From the NCBI RefSeq assembly GCF_000364225.2, contig NZ_AQFT02000001.1, positions 1,240,001-1,304,000 of the forward strand: a stretch of DNA of 64,000 bases. Direction: 5' to 3'. The DNA is from Eubacterium plexicaudatum ASF492 (GTDB taxonomy: Bacteria > Bacillota > Clostridia > Lachnospirales > Lachnospiraceae). Shown piece after piece: positions 1 through 9,944 of the stretch. Under the pieces are notes generated by a model that saw only the letters and a list, made by a program, of their open reading frames with translations, made no database searches and was not told where the DNA came from. A program made the translations under genes and the position numbers. Position 1 is the stretch's first letter. Every line of letters starts with the position of its first letter.

Positions 1-1
1 C

Positions 2-568
2 AAAATCCATGGACTGACCCGCTCGATCGTAGAAGAAGCCATTGAACGGACGAGAGAAGCAAGACTTTATATTATGGATGAAGTAATGTCCAAAGCGATA
101 GCAGAGCCGCGTAAGGAAGTCGCAGCGCTTGCACCGAAGATTATTCAGATTCAGATTGACCCGATGAAAATCGGAGATGTGGTCGGACAGAGAGGGAAGA
201 CGATCAACGAAATTATTGAACGTACGAATGTAAAGATTGATATCAATGATGAAGGTTCCGTATCTATTTGCGGTACGGATAAGCAGATGATGCAAAAAGC
301 CGTGGAAATGATTGAGATCATTACGACGAACTTTGAAGAAGGCCAGATATTGAAAGGCAAGGTTATCAGCATTAAAGAATTCGGGGCGTTTATTGAGTTT
401 GCTCCGGGCAAAGAGGGTATGGTGCATATTTCCAAGATTACAAAAGGAAGAATCAATCACGTGGAAGATGTACTGACGCTTGGTGATATCGTTACCGTTG
501 TCTGCCTTGGCAAAGACAAGATGGGCCGCCTGAGCTTTAGTATGAAAGATGTGCCAAAGAATAACTAA
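2..568 (+). CDS. pnp: Polyribonucleotide nucleotidyltransferase, C-terminal part (5' end outside window)
   Basis: The frame is open from the window edge and gives the last 188 residues of PNPase, the phosphorolytic 3'-5' exoribonuclease of mRNA decay. What is visible is the end of the second RNase PH region (KIHGLTRSIVEEAIERTREA), then a KH domain with the GDVVGQRGKTI loop, then an S1 RNA-binding domain (GQILKGKVISIKEFGAF...EGMVHISKI). The order KH-S1 at the C terminus is diagnostic. It ends with TAA just before a strong terminator. The catalytic core lies upstream of the window, so activity cannot be judged here. Transcribed convergently with the MutS-like gene. Confidence 0.97.
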   Translation, partial: KIHGLTRSIVEEAIERTREARLYIMDEVMSKAIAEPRKEVAALAPKIIQIQIDPMKIGDVVGQRGKTINEIIERTNVKIDINDEGSVSICGTDKQMMQKAVEMIEIITTNFEEGQILKGKVISIKEFGAFIEFAPGKEGMVHISKITKGRINHVEDVLTLGDIVTVVCLGKDKMGRLSFSMKDVPKNN

Positions 569-592
569 AAAATAAATTAAAAAATCAAATAA

Positions 593-623
593 AAACCGCA
601 GGTAGTAATTACCTGCGGTTTTT
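593..623. terminator. Rho-independent terminator after pnp
   Basis: A hairpin with arms AACCGCAGGTA and TACCTGCGGTT and a 5-base loop is followed by TTTT on the + strand and preceded by AAAA. It can serve both pnp and the convergent MutS-like gene. Confidence 0.9.
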
Positions 624-664
624 TGCGTACCTATCGTGTGGTCAGGGCACCGGCAGATGCAAAA

Positions 665-2497
665 TTATAAAATGCCGGCCATATGCAGCAAATACCGTGC
701 ATTTGAAGTTTCACACCGTCCATGTCTGATTTTATAATCGAATAAAATCTGATTTTCGGCGTATTGTTCGGTAAAATAATAATTTTGCACATTTACATCG
801 TGATCATGTTCAAGATCGCATAATGCAAGATCGTGCGTGGTTAATATCGTCAGAATAAAAGGCTTCGAAAGTTTTTTTATCGTTTCCTGCGCTGCCAGAA
901 TCCGGTCTTTGGAATTGGTGCCTTTATAAATTTCGTCAATCAGAGCGATCATGGGACGCTGCAGCCTGCCTGCTTCCACAATTTTTTGCATACGCAGCAG
1001 TTCCGCATAAAAAGAAGAGATGCCTTCGTTTACATTATCCGTAGTGCGCATGGAAGTGCAGATTTTCATATAGGAAGCGGAAAACTCCGTGGCAGTGCAG
1101 AATCCGCCCGCATAGGCAAGTACAAGATTTACGCCGATAGTGCGCATAAACGTGGTTTTGCCGGACATATTCGATCCGGTAATGATGCACGTGCGGTGCG
1201 TCGGTTCGAAGTCGTTGCCAATGGCGTTTTCTTCCCGCAGCAGCGGATGCCTCAGATCGGTCCCGGATATTACGGGCTTGCTGCTGTCCGAAAGCTGCGG
1301 CAGCGTGTGTGTCTGTCTTGTGCGGCCAATTGTGCCCAGGCTGATCAGAGCTTCCATACATCCGATTGTTTCCAGCCACGGCTGCAGCAGGTGCCCATAT
1401 TCGGCGATCCACCTGCGGTATCGTTGTGCACAGTGGAAATCATAGCAAAACAGACTGTTTAACAACAGGCTGGCGTAGACATTATGCCGCAGTACGACCA
1501 GATCGGCGATCGAGTGAAGTTTGCGAAAGGCCGAAACGGCTTCACTTGTCTGCGTGGCGCCTGTTTGTTTGTGTTTGTTGGTTTGCCTGTTGTTTTGTTT
1601 GCTATTTTGAAACAGAGTTTGCTGCAGCTGCCGTAAATAAGGACCGGTAAAAGATTCTTCTGCCAGCTGTTCCAGCAGCGTGCGGTATGGAGCAATCGTT
1701 TGATTCATTTTGTATACGGGAGCAAGCAGCGCGGTGTGGGTTCGATGTGCCAAAAAGGAGGCGGCCAACTGGAGCATAGCGGCTGTCAGAAAGCAGGAAA
1801 GCATCCGGTCCTGTGCGATGCCGCACAGATACAGCCAAAAAAAGGTAAGGGTTAATGCCGGAAAGATTCGGATTGCCGGCTGCAGCAATGCAAAAGATTC
1901 GGTATTTTGCTTTGCTGCGTCAAAAAAAGCATGCAGGTTCTTTTGGGATACGGCGTAATCCTGTGCTTTTAACGGCCTTGCAGATGCTTCAAAATGCAGT
2001 GTAAACTCTGTTTTGTGCGCAAGCTCCTCTACGGCCTGCTGGCGCAGACGCATCGATGCAATATCTTCGTCCGGCTGCAGCAGCCATCCGGCAAGCCGGT
2101 CCTGTCCCAAAACGGTGCCGGCCGTACAGATATACTGATAGAGCGAGTTTTTTCCAATGATGTCCAGATCGGCGGCATAGATGGGTGCGCCGTCTTCATA
2201 TCGTGTACCGTTTTCGGAAAATCGTTTCCAGCCATTGTCAAGCCTTGCCTCATAGTCCAGAATGACCGATTCGTAATGGGACAGATAATCCAGTCTGTCT
2301 TTCAGTACGTGATTACGGCGTACAAGCAGAAAAAATAATATGGCAGCAGCAGCGGCAGGCAGGCGCTGTGCATATCCGAGACAGAAAAAAATGACTGCGG
2401 CGGCAGCCGTTATAAAACGCAGGAAGGAAATCCGACTGCAGCGTTTATGAAGTTCGACAGATTCCTTCCGACAGTTTTCCAAATGTGTGTGATACAT
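665..2497 (-). CDS. Membrane-anchored MutS-family ATPase
   Basis: About 610 residues. The C-terminal third is a MutS domain V ATPase: Walker A TGSNMSGKTT, then the S.FYAEL and Walker B LIDEIYKGTN motifs and the TTHDLAL motif. Residues ~30-65 form two hydrophobic segments, so the protein is probably held in the membrane. The mismatch-recognition domain I of canonical MutS is absent. The start is placed at the ATG giving MYHTHLEN because AAAGAGGG lies 5 bases upstream; an in-frame ATG nine codons earlier has no such site. Proteins of this type are widespread in Firmicutes and of unknown role; a function in mismatch repair should not be assumed. Stands alone between pnp and the decayed sigma locus. 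Confidence 0.85.
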   Translation of the reverse strand: MYHTHLENCRKESVELHKRCSRISFLRFITAAAAVIFFCLGYAQRLPAAAAAILFFLLVRRNHVLKDRLDYLSHYESVILDYEARLDNGWKRFSENGTRYEDGAPIYAADLDIIGKNSLYQYICTAGTVLGQDRLAGWLLQPDEDIASMRLRQQAVEELAHKTEFTLHFEASARPLKAQDYAVSQKNLHAFFDAAKQNTESFALLQPAIRIFPALTLTFFWLYLCGIAQDRMLSCFLTAAMLQLAASFLAHRTHTALLAPVYKMNQTIAPYRTLLEQLAEESFTGPYLRQLQQTLFQNSKQNNRQTNKHKQTGATQTSEAVSAFRKLHSIADLVVLRHNVYASLLLNSLFCYDFHCAQRYRRWIAEYGHLLQPWLETIGCMEALISLGTIGRTRQTHTLPQLSDSSKPVISGTDLRHPLLREENAIGNDFEPTHRTCIITGSNMSGKTTFMRTIGVNLVLAYAGGFCTATEFSASYMKICTSMRTTDNVNEGISSFYAELLRMQKIVEAGRLQRPMIALIDEIYKGTNSKDRILAAQETIKKLSKPFILTILTTHDLALCDLEHDHDVNVQNYYFTEQYAENQILFDYKIRHGRCETSNARYLLHMAGIL

Positions 2498-2582
2498 ACA
2501 ATCCCTCTTTTTCAAATGTGTCAAACCGGTTTGATTGTATCACAAAGCAGAGGTGAGAGCAAGCAGTTCCTGACCGTTTCCA

Positions 2583-3897
2583 TCAATCAGCGTTATATTT
2601 GGAATTGATTTTTTGGATTGATTGCTCATTCGGACGATAGGTAATCCTTGTAACGGTGCCGTCCGAATTCATTTTATAAGCGGTAAAGCGCATCGTTTCT
2701 ATCTTATAATAATGATCGTTGTAGCTGCCGATACCATAACCGTCCGGAATGTTTAAGACACCGGGTGTCTTATCTTTCATGCGGTCATTTACTTTTTCGG
2801 TTTGATAGCCGGTATCGCTGTCACCGATTGGGAATGAGTAGGTGAATACGCCGTCTTTATCAGGTACGCAGATCTGGGAATCGGTTATTTCGCACAGGTC
2901 GTCGATCGTTTCCGCTGTAATCGTTTCAAAAAATGCATCGGCAAGCCGTATCATTTTTTGTTTGCCTGTTCGCATTTTCTTCTTCTTTTGTAAGTGTCTC
3001 AGATTGTGGTGTGACCGAGGTATTCAGGTTTTGCAGAAACGTTTCGGCTTGTTTTGGATCGGCTTGATTTGATCGACAGGCAGCACAAACAATGCGTTAA
3101 CGCCGTCAAATTGTTTGCTGCCGGTAATTTTTCTGCTTTTTTATAAAAAGTATAAGCATCCGGGTTATAGTCGCCGTCTTCTCCTGCACTGCACAGCCCG
3201 ACGTAAATGCCTTTGTCGGCAAAATTTCAATATTGCGCATGGCCACGATATAATAATATACGCCGTTTTTTTCACAGGACGTATAAAAACCATTCATGCT
3301 GTCCAGATTATAGCGGGCCGGATTCAGACCTTTAATATAAAAAGACGGAAAGAATGGCAGCTTTGCGTGTTCCGGTGTGTTAAATTTTGGAAGAGGGGTT
3401 CCATCGGTACGTTTTAACGTCAGCACGGCATAGATTTCATCTTCGGCAATGTCGGCAGGAATCGTATCGCCGATATTTTTTCCGGAAGTACTGCCAAGTA
3501 AGGTTATGTTGTAATCGCCGCAGGTCTGCGTTTCATTGATAAACAGTGCGTCGGTTCCCTGAAATGCTTTGGCCAGTTTTTGATTGTTTGTTTCGGTAGC
3601 TACCTGTGACGGATTTAAAAACCGGTATGCGGCAATCGTTGATACGGATCCGAAACCAAGTATCAGAGTGGCGGCTATGGCTGCGGCCTGTACACTTTTT
3701 TTACGATATGTTTCATATTTTCCCATTTTTTCTCTCTCCTTTACTTCGGACAAAATCGCCGTATTCAGATGGTTCAGACGTTGTCTGTCTGCAGGCGACA
3801 GTCTGCTTTTTGGTGTTTTTTCACTACTGTCACCGGTTCGGGATACATCCGCAGGAGCAAGTGCGAGCTTTAACAATTCATTCATAGGATCGTTCAT
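2583..3897 (-). pseudogene. Decayed anti-sigma factor-like (DUF4179-type) gene
   Basis: Read from ATG (MNDPMNELL, with GGAGG 10 bases upstream), the product has a cytosolic N terminus, one membrane segment at ~residues 68-88 (AAAIAATLILGFGS) and an extracellular part, the layout of DUF4179-type anti-sigma proteins. The reading frame is broken at about four places: the A run at 3221-3224, the T run at 3114-3116, near 3037-3039, and near 2955-2965. Joining the pieces (FADKGIYVGLCSAG, then FDGVNALFVLPVDQ, then the final open frame ending NSKYNAD) gives one continuous protein. Three of the breaks look like single-base losses in short runs. The upstream sigma partner is also damaged, so the pair is probably non-functional. 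Confidence 0.7.
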
Positions 3898-4014
3898 AAT
3901 GTGCATCCTCCAGTTCTTGTTTTATTATTTTTTGGCCCGGTGCAGCCTGCTTTTTACGGTGCCTTTGGGGACTTTCAGAATGGCTGCGATATTTTCGATC
4001 GAAAGTTCTTCCAT
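3878..4014 (-). pseudogene. Remnant of ECF sigma factor (region 4 only)
   Basis: Only the region 4 helix-turn-helix is left: ELSIENIAAILKVPKGTVKSR followed by LHRAKK. The frame stops at a run of six A (3928-3933 on the complementary strand). With one more A it continues to a tail (KQELEDAHYERSYE) that overlaps the start of the anti-sigma gene, the usual translational coupling of ECF sigma/anti-sigma pairs. An in-frame TAA lies two codons before the ATG, and I see no trace of regions 1-3 in the upstream 160 bases, so the 5' part is truly missing. Confidence 0.7.
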
Positions 4015-4113
4015 ATTTTAATTATTTTGGAAAAATAATGGTTACTGTGAGCACCGCAGGTGGGAACAGTAACAAATAATGGGATGAATATCGGATGAAA
4101 ATGCGGTATGCAT

Positions 4114-4142
4114 TTGACTTCGTTGGAAAATAAAGTTATAAT
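4114..4142 (+). promoter_or_regulatory. SigA-type promoter for chemoreceptor gene
   Basis: TTGACT and TATAAT are separated by exactly 17 bases, 38 bases upstream of the chemoreceptor start codon. Confidence 0.75.
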
Positions 4143-4179
4143 AGGATTTATTTAAAAAAATTAAACGGGAGAAGATGTT

Positions 4180-6327
4180 ATGCTACACAGAGAAAAGAAC
4201 GCTAAGCTGCCGACAGCAGATCGGAGCAGCCTTAGCAAAAAGATTATTTCAAAAATGGCGGTAATCACTGCCGGTATCTTTCTACTGACCATTTTGATGT
4301 CTGCTTTTCTTGCTGCAAGAGCACTGATTCGGGTAAATCGGGAAAAGCTGGCGGCAGCCGCTTATGAAAATGCATTTTTGGTTGCAAATGATATTGAAAA
4401 TGCATATGGAAAAGTAATAGGTTTTGCCGGTTCCCTCCGAAATATTTCCACGCTGGACCCGAAAGAGCAGAGAAATGCCATTGATACTGCGCTGGTAGGA
4501 CTTTTGGAAAGCGGCGGGGGATATCCGACGGCATTTGCTTATTTCGAACAAAATGCGATCGCGGATGAAAACGGAGACCCATACGAGGTTCATCGCAGAG
4601 ATATTGCCTATGAGGCCGTGGTGTATCCAAATGAGGAACAAACCGGATATGTATTTGAAAAACACGAGGATGCATTTGACAATTATACGAAAGAATATTA
4701 TATGCAGATAAAAGAAACCGGAAAACCGTATGTGATGGACCCTTATGTCTATGAGCTGATGGGAAAAAATATTATGATGATCAGCATTATTGCGCCGGTT
4801 TTTGATGCACAGGGGGAGTTTCTGGGTGTTACGGGCGTGGACATGGGCCTGAACAATATGCAGGAACAGCTGTTGGTAAGCACCAATTATAAAACGGCAC
4901 ATCTGGCAGCGCTTGCCGAAGACGGAACGGTTCTGGTAGATTCCGCAGATGTGGAAAAAGTCGGACTGCCGGCTGCGGATGTCGGCTTTGAAAAGCTGGA
5001 ATCGTATGCACATAAAGTGTATGAGATGCCGCAGGGAACGTATGAGAACAGCCGATTTCTTATTAAAAGCGGCAAAAACTTCGGTACGGGTAAAAGCGGA
5101 ATGACGGTAACGATTCCTTTTACCATAAGCGGAAAAACCGCGTGGTCCTTACATATGGCCGTCAACAGCAGTGAATTTTACTGGGCTATTATTGAAAGCA
5201 CAGGAAAACTAACATTTCTTGTAGTTTTGCTTGGCGTTATTTTGCTGTATACCGTAAACCGTATGATTCAAAGATATCTGGAACCGATTCAGGTGATTAC
5301 GGAAAAGGCGGCCAGACTGGAAGAAGGCGATTTGAATATTCAGATAGATATTTGCTCTCAGGATGAACTGGGACAGCTTTCGCAGGCGTTTAATCATATC
5401 AGTGCGGTACTGAGCAGTTATGTAAAAGATATTTCCGAACAGCTGTCCAAAATGGCAGACAACCATATGGATATTGCGATTACGCAAAATTATATCGGCG
5501 ATTTTATTCCGATTCAGATGTCGATTGAGAAAATCTCATAGTCTTTAAATGAAACGCTGCATGAGATTGTGCAGTCGGCAGATGAAGTGTCCGCCAGCTC
5601 CGAACATGTCTCCGGTGGGGCACAGACGCTTTCGGACGGTGCGGCGGAGCAGGCCGCGGCAATCGAGCAGCTGGCAGCTTCGATTGAAAGTCTTTCCGTA
5701 GATGTTTCTGCCAATGCGAAAGATGCGCAGACAGCAAATGCGGCTGTTTCCGAAGTGGGACATAAGATTCGTGAAAGCAATAAAGAAATGGATCATATGA
5801 CACAGGCAATGGCTGAGATCAGCCAGTCGTCCGGTGAGATCGAAAAAATTGTAAAAACTATCGAAGATATTGCCGAGCAGACAAATCTGCTTTCTTTAAA
5901 TGCGTCGATTGAAGCGGCAAGGGCAGGCGAGGCAGGAAAGGGGTTTGCGGTTGTTGCAAATGAAATCCATGAACTGGCTTCCAAGAGCGCGGCTGCGGTG
6001 AGTCAGACAACGTCTTTAATACGGACTTCTTTAAATGCGGTGGAAAATGGGATGGAAATTGCGGACCATACGGCACAGTCACTGGTATCCGTAATGAACG
6101 ACTCCGAAGCGGTTTTAGGTGCGATGGATAAGATCAGCAATGCGTCACAGAATCAGAAAGCGGTACTGGAAAAACTGGCGGAACATGTAGATGCAATCAG
6201 CAACGTCGTGCAGTCCAATTCTTCCGCGGCACAGAACAGTGCGCAGACAAGTGCGGAGTTATCGGATCAGTCAAAACGTCTGCATGAACTGGTCAGCCGT
6301 TTTCATTTAAAACAGGAGTTGAAATAA
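4180..6327 (+). pseudogene. Methyl-accepting chemotaxis protein interrupted by an amber codon
   Basis: The full span encodes a 715-residue chemoreceptor: membrane segment ~25-48, a periplasmic dCache-like sensor domain (~50-340), a second membrane segment (~344-362), HAMP (~363-416) and the long coiled-coil signalling domain with the conserved tip [20 protein letters not shown]. Codon 454 is TAG (5539-5541), between EKIS and SLNETL. The frame is the same on both sides, so this is a substitution (for example CAG to TAG), not a frameshift. As written, the product would stop before the CheA/CheW-binding tip and could not signal. Other genes here end in TAG, so general recoding of TAG is not supported. 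RBS GGGAGAAG precedes the ATG. A true null allele and a base-call error are both possible. Confidence 0.88.
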
Positions 6328-6452
6328 ATAATCCCTAAAAAAAGGAAAAATAAGGTTGCTTTTTCGTCAGATTTCCTATAAAATAAAAAGAACAATGAAA
6401 CTGGCATTGTTAACAAACACTAAAATATTGTGACAGGAAAGGGAGGGAATTT

Positions 6453-8507
6453 ATGTTACAAAAAATGAAAAAACTGCTGTCATTGTTTTTGACACTGGCA
6501 CTGATGCTTGGAATGGCAGGCATGTCATTCGATCAGGTGCAGGCAGCAGAAGGGGACGTAGTCATTACCCTGCTGGAGACGACCGATATTCATGGACATC
6601 TGGTTGAGACACCAAGCAGTGACAAAGCGGAGTACCAGTACCGGTTGGCTTATATGGCAAAGCTTTTTAACGACTATCGTGCAAAAGGTGATGTCATTGC
6701 GTTAAACGGCGGGGATACGTTCCAGGGAACACCGCTTTCCAATCTTTCATTCGGAAAGTATCTGATTCAGACGCTGGATGCGATGAAATTTGATGCATCT
6801 GCAGTCGGAAATCATGAGTTCGACTGGGGGATTGAAAAAGTAACGACAAATCAGGCGACTCTGGCAGACAGCCAGATTCCAATGCTGGCATGCAACATTT
6901 TTGTAAAAGAAACAGGCAAGCCGGTAGACTTTGCAAAGCCATATACCGTAATAGAACGCAGCGGCAAAAAGATTGCGGTAATCGGCTGGGCGGATGAATA
7001 TTCCGCAGACATTATGGCTGAGCGCATTGCTCCTTATACAATCAGCGAGGATGCATCTTTAGTAAATGATCTTGCAAAAGAGTTAAAGACAAAAGGAAAA
7101 GCAGATGCGGTTATCGTACTGGCTCATGATGATGCACAGGAAGCCGTAGAGAAATTTGAAGCAGGCTATATTGATATTTTGTTAGGCGGACATTCCCATC
7201 AGATTAAAGTCGGCACAGGAAGCAATGGCATTCCTTACGGACAGGGGAACCGGGAAGCAAGAGGCTTTGCAACGGCAACGATGACTATTGGCGCAGACAA
7301 CAAAGTATCGGTAACCACGCCGGAATACATTGACATTTATGAAAATGCGGACAAATTAAAATATACGGAAGAAAACAAAGGAGATTTTGACGAAGACATT
7401 CTTAAGATTTCCAATACGGCAGTAGATGAAGTAGCGCCGCTTTTAAATGAAGAAATTGCAGAACTTCCGGTAGCATTGGAAAGAACGTTAATCGAAGGCA
7501 CGCTGACATCCGTTATGGGCAACTGGATTACGGATATAATGCGCTATGATGAAGGTGTGGATTTTGCTTTTTGTAATGATGGCGGCATTCGTACCAATTT
7601 TGAAGCAAAGAAGCTGACAGTGAACGATATCTATACGGTAGCGCCGTTTGGCAATCTGATCTATAAGATTGAAATGAACGGAAGCCAGATCGTGAAACTG
7701 CTTGAGCAGGTCGTTGGCAACGATTCTTCCAACATGCAGATGTCCGGTCTGACCGCAAAATATGACCTGAGCCTTCCGGAAGATCAGCAGGTATTTGACG
7801 TATGTCTGGCAGACGGTACGGCCATTGATCCGGAAAAGACCTATACGCTTGTAACGAATGAATATCTGGCAACGGGCGGCAACAAATATTCGGCATTTGT
7901 AGACGACAGCATATCTTCGGTAAATACGAATGTAGCCGATAATATTGCTTTGATTGAAAAAGTGAAAAAACTTGGAAAAGAAGGTCCGCTTGTAATTGAT
8001 GCAAATCCACGTTTTGTGGAAGGTACCAAACCGGCGGAAGTTCCGAGTGCGGCAGATAAGAAGACAGCATATGTGGGCCGGAAGTTCAATGTTAAGATCA
8101 ACGGACTGGCAGATGATGCAAAAGTTGTTTACAGCTCAAACAACAAAAAGGTAGCTGTTGTGAACCAGAACGGAAAAGTAACGGCCAAAGCAAAAGGAAC
8201 GGCTGTAATTACCGCAAAAGTAACACAGAATGATACTACTTATAAGTTAAAGATCAAAGTTACCGTTAAAAATCCGACTGTGAAAATGACTGCTTCTACA
8301 AAACAGCTTACGGTTGGACAGACATATACATTTAAAGCAAAAGCATATGGCTTAACCGGTGATATTAAATGGACCTCCGGCAACAAAGCGGTAGCAGCGG
8401 TAACGAGCAAAGGAAAAGTAACGGCAAAAGCAGCAGGTACGACAACAATTCAGGCGACCGTAGGCGGAAAGAGCGTATCATGTAAGCTTACCGTAAAGCA
8501 GAAATAG
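6453..8507 (+). CDS. Secreted 5'-nucleotidase/2',3'-cyclic phosphodiesterase family protein with two Ig-like domains
   Basis: 684 residues. The N terminus is a signal peptide (MKKLLSLFLTLALMLG, cleavage probably near QVQAAE). The metallophosphoesterase domain shows TTDIHGHL, NGGDTFQG, GNHEFDWG and GGHSH, the metal-binding motifs of the family. The 5'-nucleotidase C-terminal domain follows (NDGGIRTNF, APFGN, ~residues 330-500). Residues ~540-684 are two bacterial Ig-like (BIG2) repeats, each with the VTAKAKGTAVITA type signature, which often attach enzymes to the wall or mediate adhesion. No LPXTG or S-layer domain is visible. The likely job is extracellular nucleotide scavenging. GGGAGGG lies 9 bases before the ATG. 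Confidence 0.92.
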   Translation: MLQKMKKLLSLFLTLALMLGMAGMSFDQVQAAEGDVVITLLETTDIHGHLVETPSSDKAEYQYRLAYMAKLFNDYRAKGDVIALNGGDTFQGTPLSNLSFGKYLIQTLDAMKFDASAVGNHEFDWGIEKVTTNQATLADSQIPMLACNIFVKETGKPVDFAKPYTVIERSGKKIAVIGWADEYSADIMAERIAPYTISEDASLVNDLAKELKTKGKADAVIVLAHDDAQEAVEKFEAGYIDILLGGHSHQIKVGTGSNGIPYGQGNREARGFATATMTIGADNKVSVTTPEYIDIYENADKLKYTEENKGDFDEDILKISNTAVDEVAPLLNEEIAELPVALERTLIEGTLTSVMGNWITDIMRYDEGVDFAFCNDGGIRTNFEAKKLTVNDIYTVAPFGNLIYKIEMNGSQIVKLLEQVVGNDSSNMQMSGLTAKYDLSLPEDQQVFDVCLADGTAIDPEKTYTLVTNEYLATGGNKYSAFVDDSISSVNTNVADNIALIEKVKKLGKEGPLVIDANPRFVEGTKPAEVPSAADKKTAYVGRKFNVKINGLADDAKVVYSSNNKKVAVVNQNGKVTAKAKGTAVITAKVTQNDTTYKLKIKVTVKNPTVKMTASTKQLTVGQTYTFKAKAYGLTGDIKWTSGNKAVAAVTSKGKVTAKAAGTTTIQATVGGKSVSCKLTVKQK

Positions 8508-8543
8508 TACAATAGTATAAGAATGTAATTAGTCTTTACAATC

Positions 8544-8580
8544 GGAAAAAGAGCAGCATCGGATGGCTGCTCTTTTTCCT
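8544..8580 (+). terminator. Rho-independent terminator after the 5'-nucleotidase gene
   Basis: Arms GGAAAAAGAGCAGC and GCTGCTCTTTTTCC pair perfectly around an 8-base loop and end in a T-rich tract. Confidence 0.9.
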
Positions 8581-8594
8581 TGTCTTTTTTTAAA

Positions 8595-8660
8595 TGAACA
8601 CGTTCAGAAGAGACTTGACAATGTACGCTAGAATCGATACAATATAAATGAACGTGTTCA
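8595..8660 (+). promoter_or_regulatory. TetR-gene promoter flanked by two palindromic operators
   Basis: A consensus-like promoter, TTGACA (8615-8620), 17-base spacer, TACAAT (8638-8643), sits between two 12-base palindromes: TGAACACGTTCA (8595-8606) and TGAACGTGTTCA (8649-8660). The palindromes differ by the swap of the two central bases and share the flanks AAA and GAA. The layout is typical of autoregulation by the TetR-family protein encoded immediately downstream. Confidence 0.82.
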
Positions 8661-8682
8661 GAAAAATGCAAAGGGGGAGATT

Positions 8683-9230
8683 ATGAAAAGAAAGATGATA
8701 AGTTACGGGACATATTGTTGGAAACAGCGCGTGCGCTTGCAGACGAACAGGGGATAGAAAAGCTGAATATCCGTTCGATTGCAAACAGGGCGGGCGTCTC
8801 CGGCGGCACCGTGTACAATTATTTTTCCGGCAAAGATGAGATTTTGCTGGCGCTTACAAAACAATACTGGAAACAGGCGTTGTATAAGATGGATGCTGCC
8901 GTAACGGCCGATTCCTTCTATGAAGCGCTGCTGCAGATGTATCATTATTTGCGGCATGAAATCAGACAGTCGGCCGGTGCGCTGATGAGCAGTTTAGGCG
9001 GAGTGCAGCGTGCGGGAAAGGAGTCAATGGCTTCGGCACAGCAGCAGTTAAAAGAAATGCTGATAAGGAGAATGGAGCAGGATACCGGAATCCGCAACGG
9101 TATCTGGGACGACAGTTTTACAAAGGAACGGTTTGCGGAATTTATTCGAATGAATTTTATGGAACTGCTGAAAGCAGAAGATGCGCAGATGGAGTTTTTT
9201 GTTGTTGTAATCCGGCGCATTCTTTATTAA
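8683..9230 (+). CDS. TetR/AcrR family transcriptional regulator (frameshift at start)
   Basis: About 182 residues when repaired. The N-terminal HTH is clear (ALADEQGIEKLNIRSIANRAG VSGGTVYNYFSGKDE). The start with the good RBS (AAAGGGGGAG, ATG at 8683) is out of frame with the rest. One extra A in the run at 8691-8693 joins them to give MKRKDDKLRDILLETARAL, a normal TetR N terminus. Without it, translation would have to begin at an internal TTG at 8715. It probably represses itself and the small membrane protein gene 22 bases downstream, through the two operators ahead of it. The ligand is unknown. Confidence 0.85.
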
Positions 9231-9251
9231 AATGATTAGGAGGACATATAT

Positions 9252-9916
9252 ATGGCACAGGCAATAGCGGAAACAATATTTGATATTTTATATCTGGGAT
9301 TTGCATTGACAGCAGGATTTACGATGCTGTTACGGGGACAGACGAAACTTGTCAGAAAATTAGGATGTATGGCGGCGCTCCTGGGAGCGGGAGATGCATT
9401 TCATCTGCTTCCGCGCAGTTATGCGCTGTTTACACAGGGATTGGAAGCAAATGCGGCTGCTCTTGGGATCGGAAAGTTTGTAACGTCGATCACCATGACG
9501 ATTTTTACCTGATTTTGTATGCGGTCTGGCGAGAGTACTTTCAGATTGGAGAAAGAAAAAATCTGTCACTTCTGTTATATGGACTTGCAGCGCTGCGGAT
9601 CGGATTTTGTCTGCTGCCGCAGAATGAATGGCTGACATACCGACAGCCATTGGCGTATGGAATTTTACGTAACGTCCCGTTTGCCATTATGGGCGTTATC
9701 ATTCTTGTGCTGTTTGCGCAGGAAACGAAAAAAACAGGTCTTATGGCATTTCGGTATATGCCGGTCGCAGTGGCTTTGTCGTTTGGATTTTATTTGCCGG
9801 TCGTTCTGTTCAGCGGTACCATGCCTGTGATTGGTATGTTAATGATACCAAAGACACTGGCTTATGTGTGGATGATTTGGATGGGCGTTCGGATATTCAG
9901 ACAGCAGGCACAGTGA
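9252..9916 (+). CDS. Seven-helix-like integral membrane protein of unknown function (frameshifted)
   Basis: When one T is restored to the run at 9502-9506 (giving TIFYLILYAVW), the gene encodes a 221-residue, strongly hydrophobic protein with about six to seven membrane segments (for example YLGFALTAGFTML, FAIMGVIILVLFA, VALSFGFYLPVVLFS). As written it splits into an 86-residue start and an overlapping downstream frame. RBS AGGAGGA precedes the ATG. It follows the TetR gene closely and is presumably its regulatory target. I recognise no catalytic motif and assign no function. Confidence 0.75.
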
Positions 9917-9944
9917 GCGGGAAAAGGAACAGGCAGGAACGAAT

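Noticed and set aside
5539..5541. TAG recoding as a sense codon
   Set aside because: Several intact genes here end in TAG (for example the 5'-nucleotidase and ftsW), so genome-wide reassignment is not supported.
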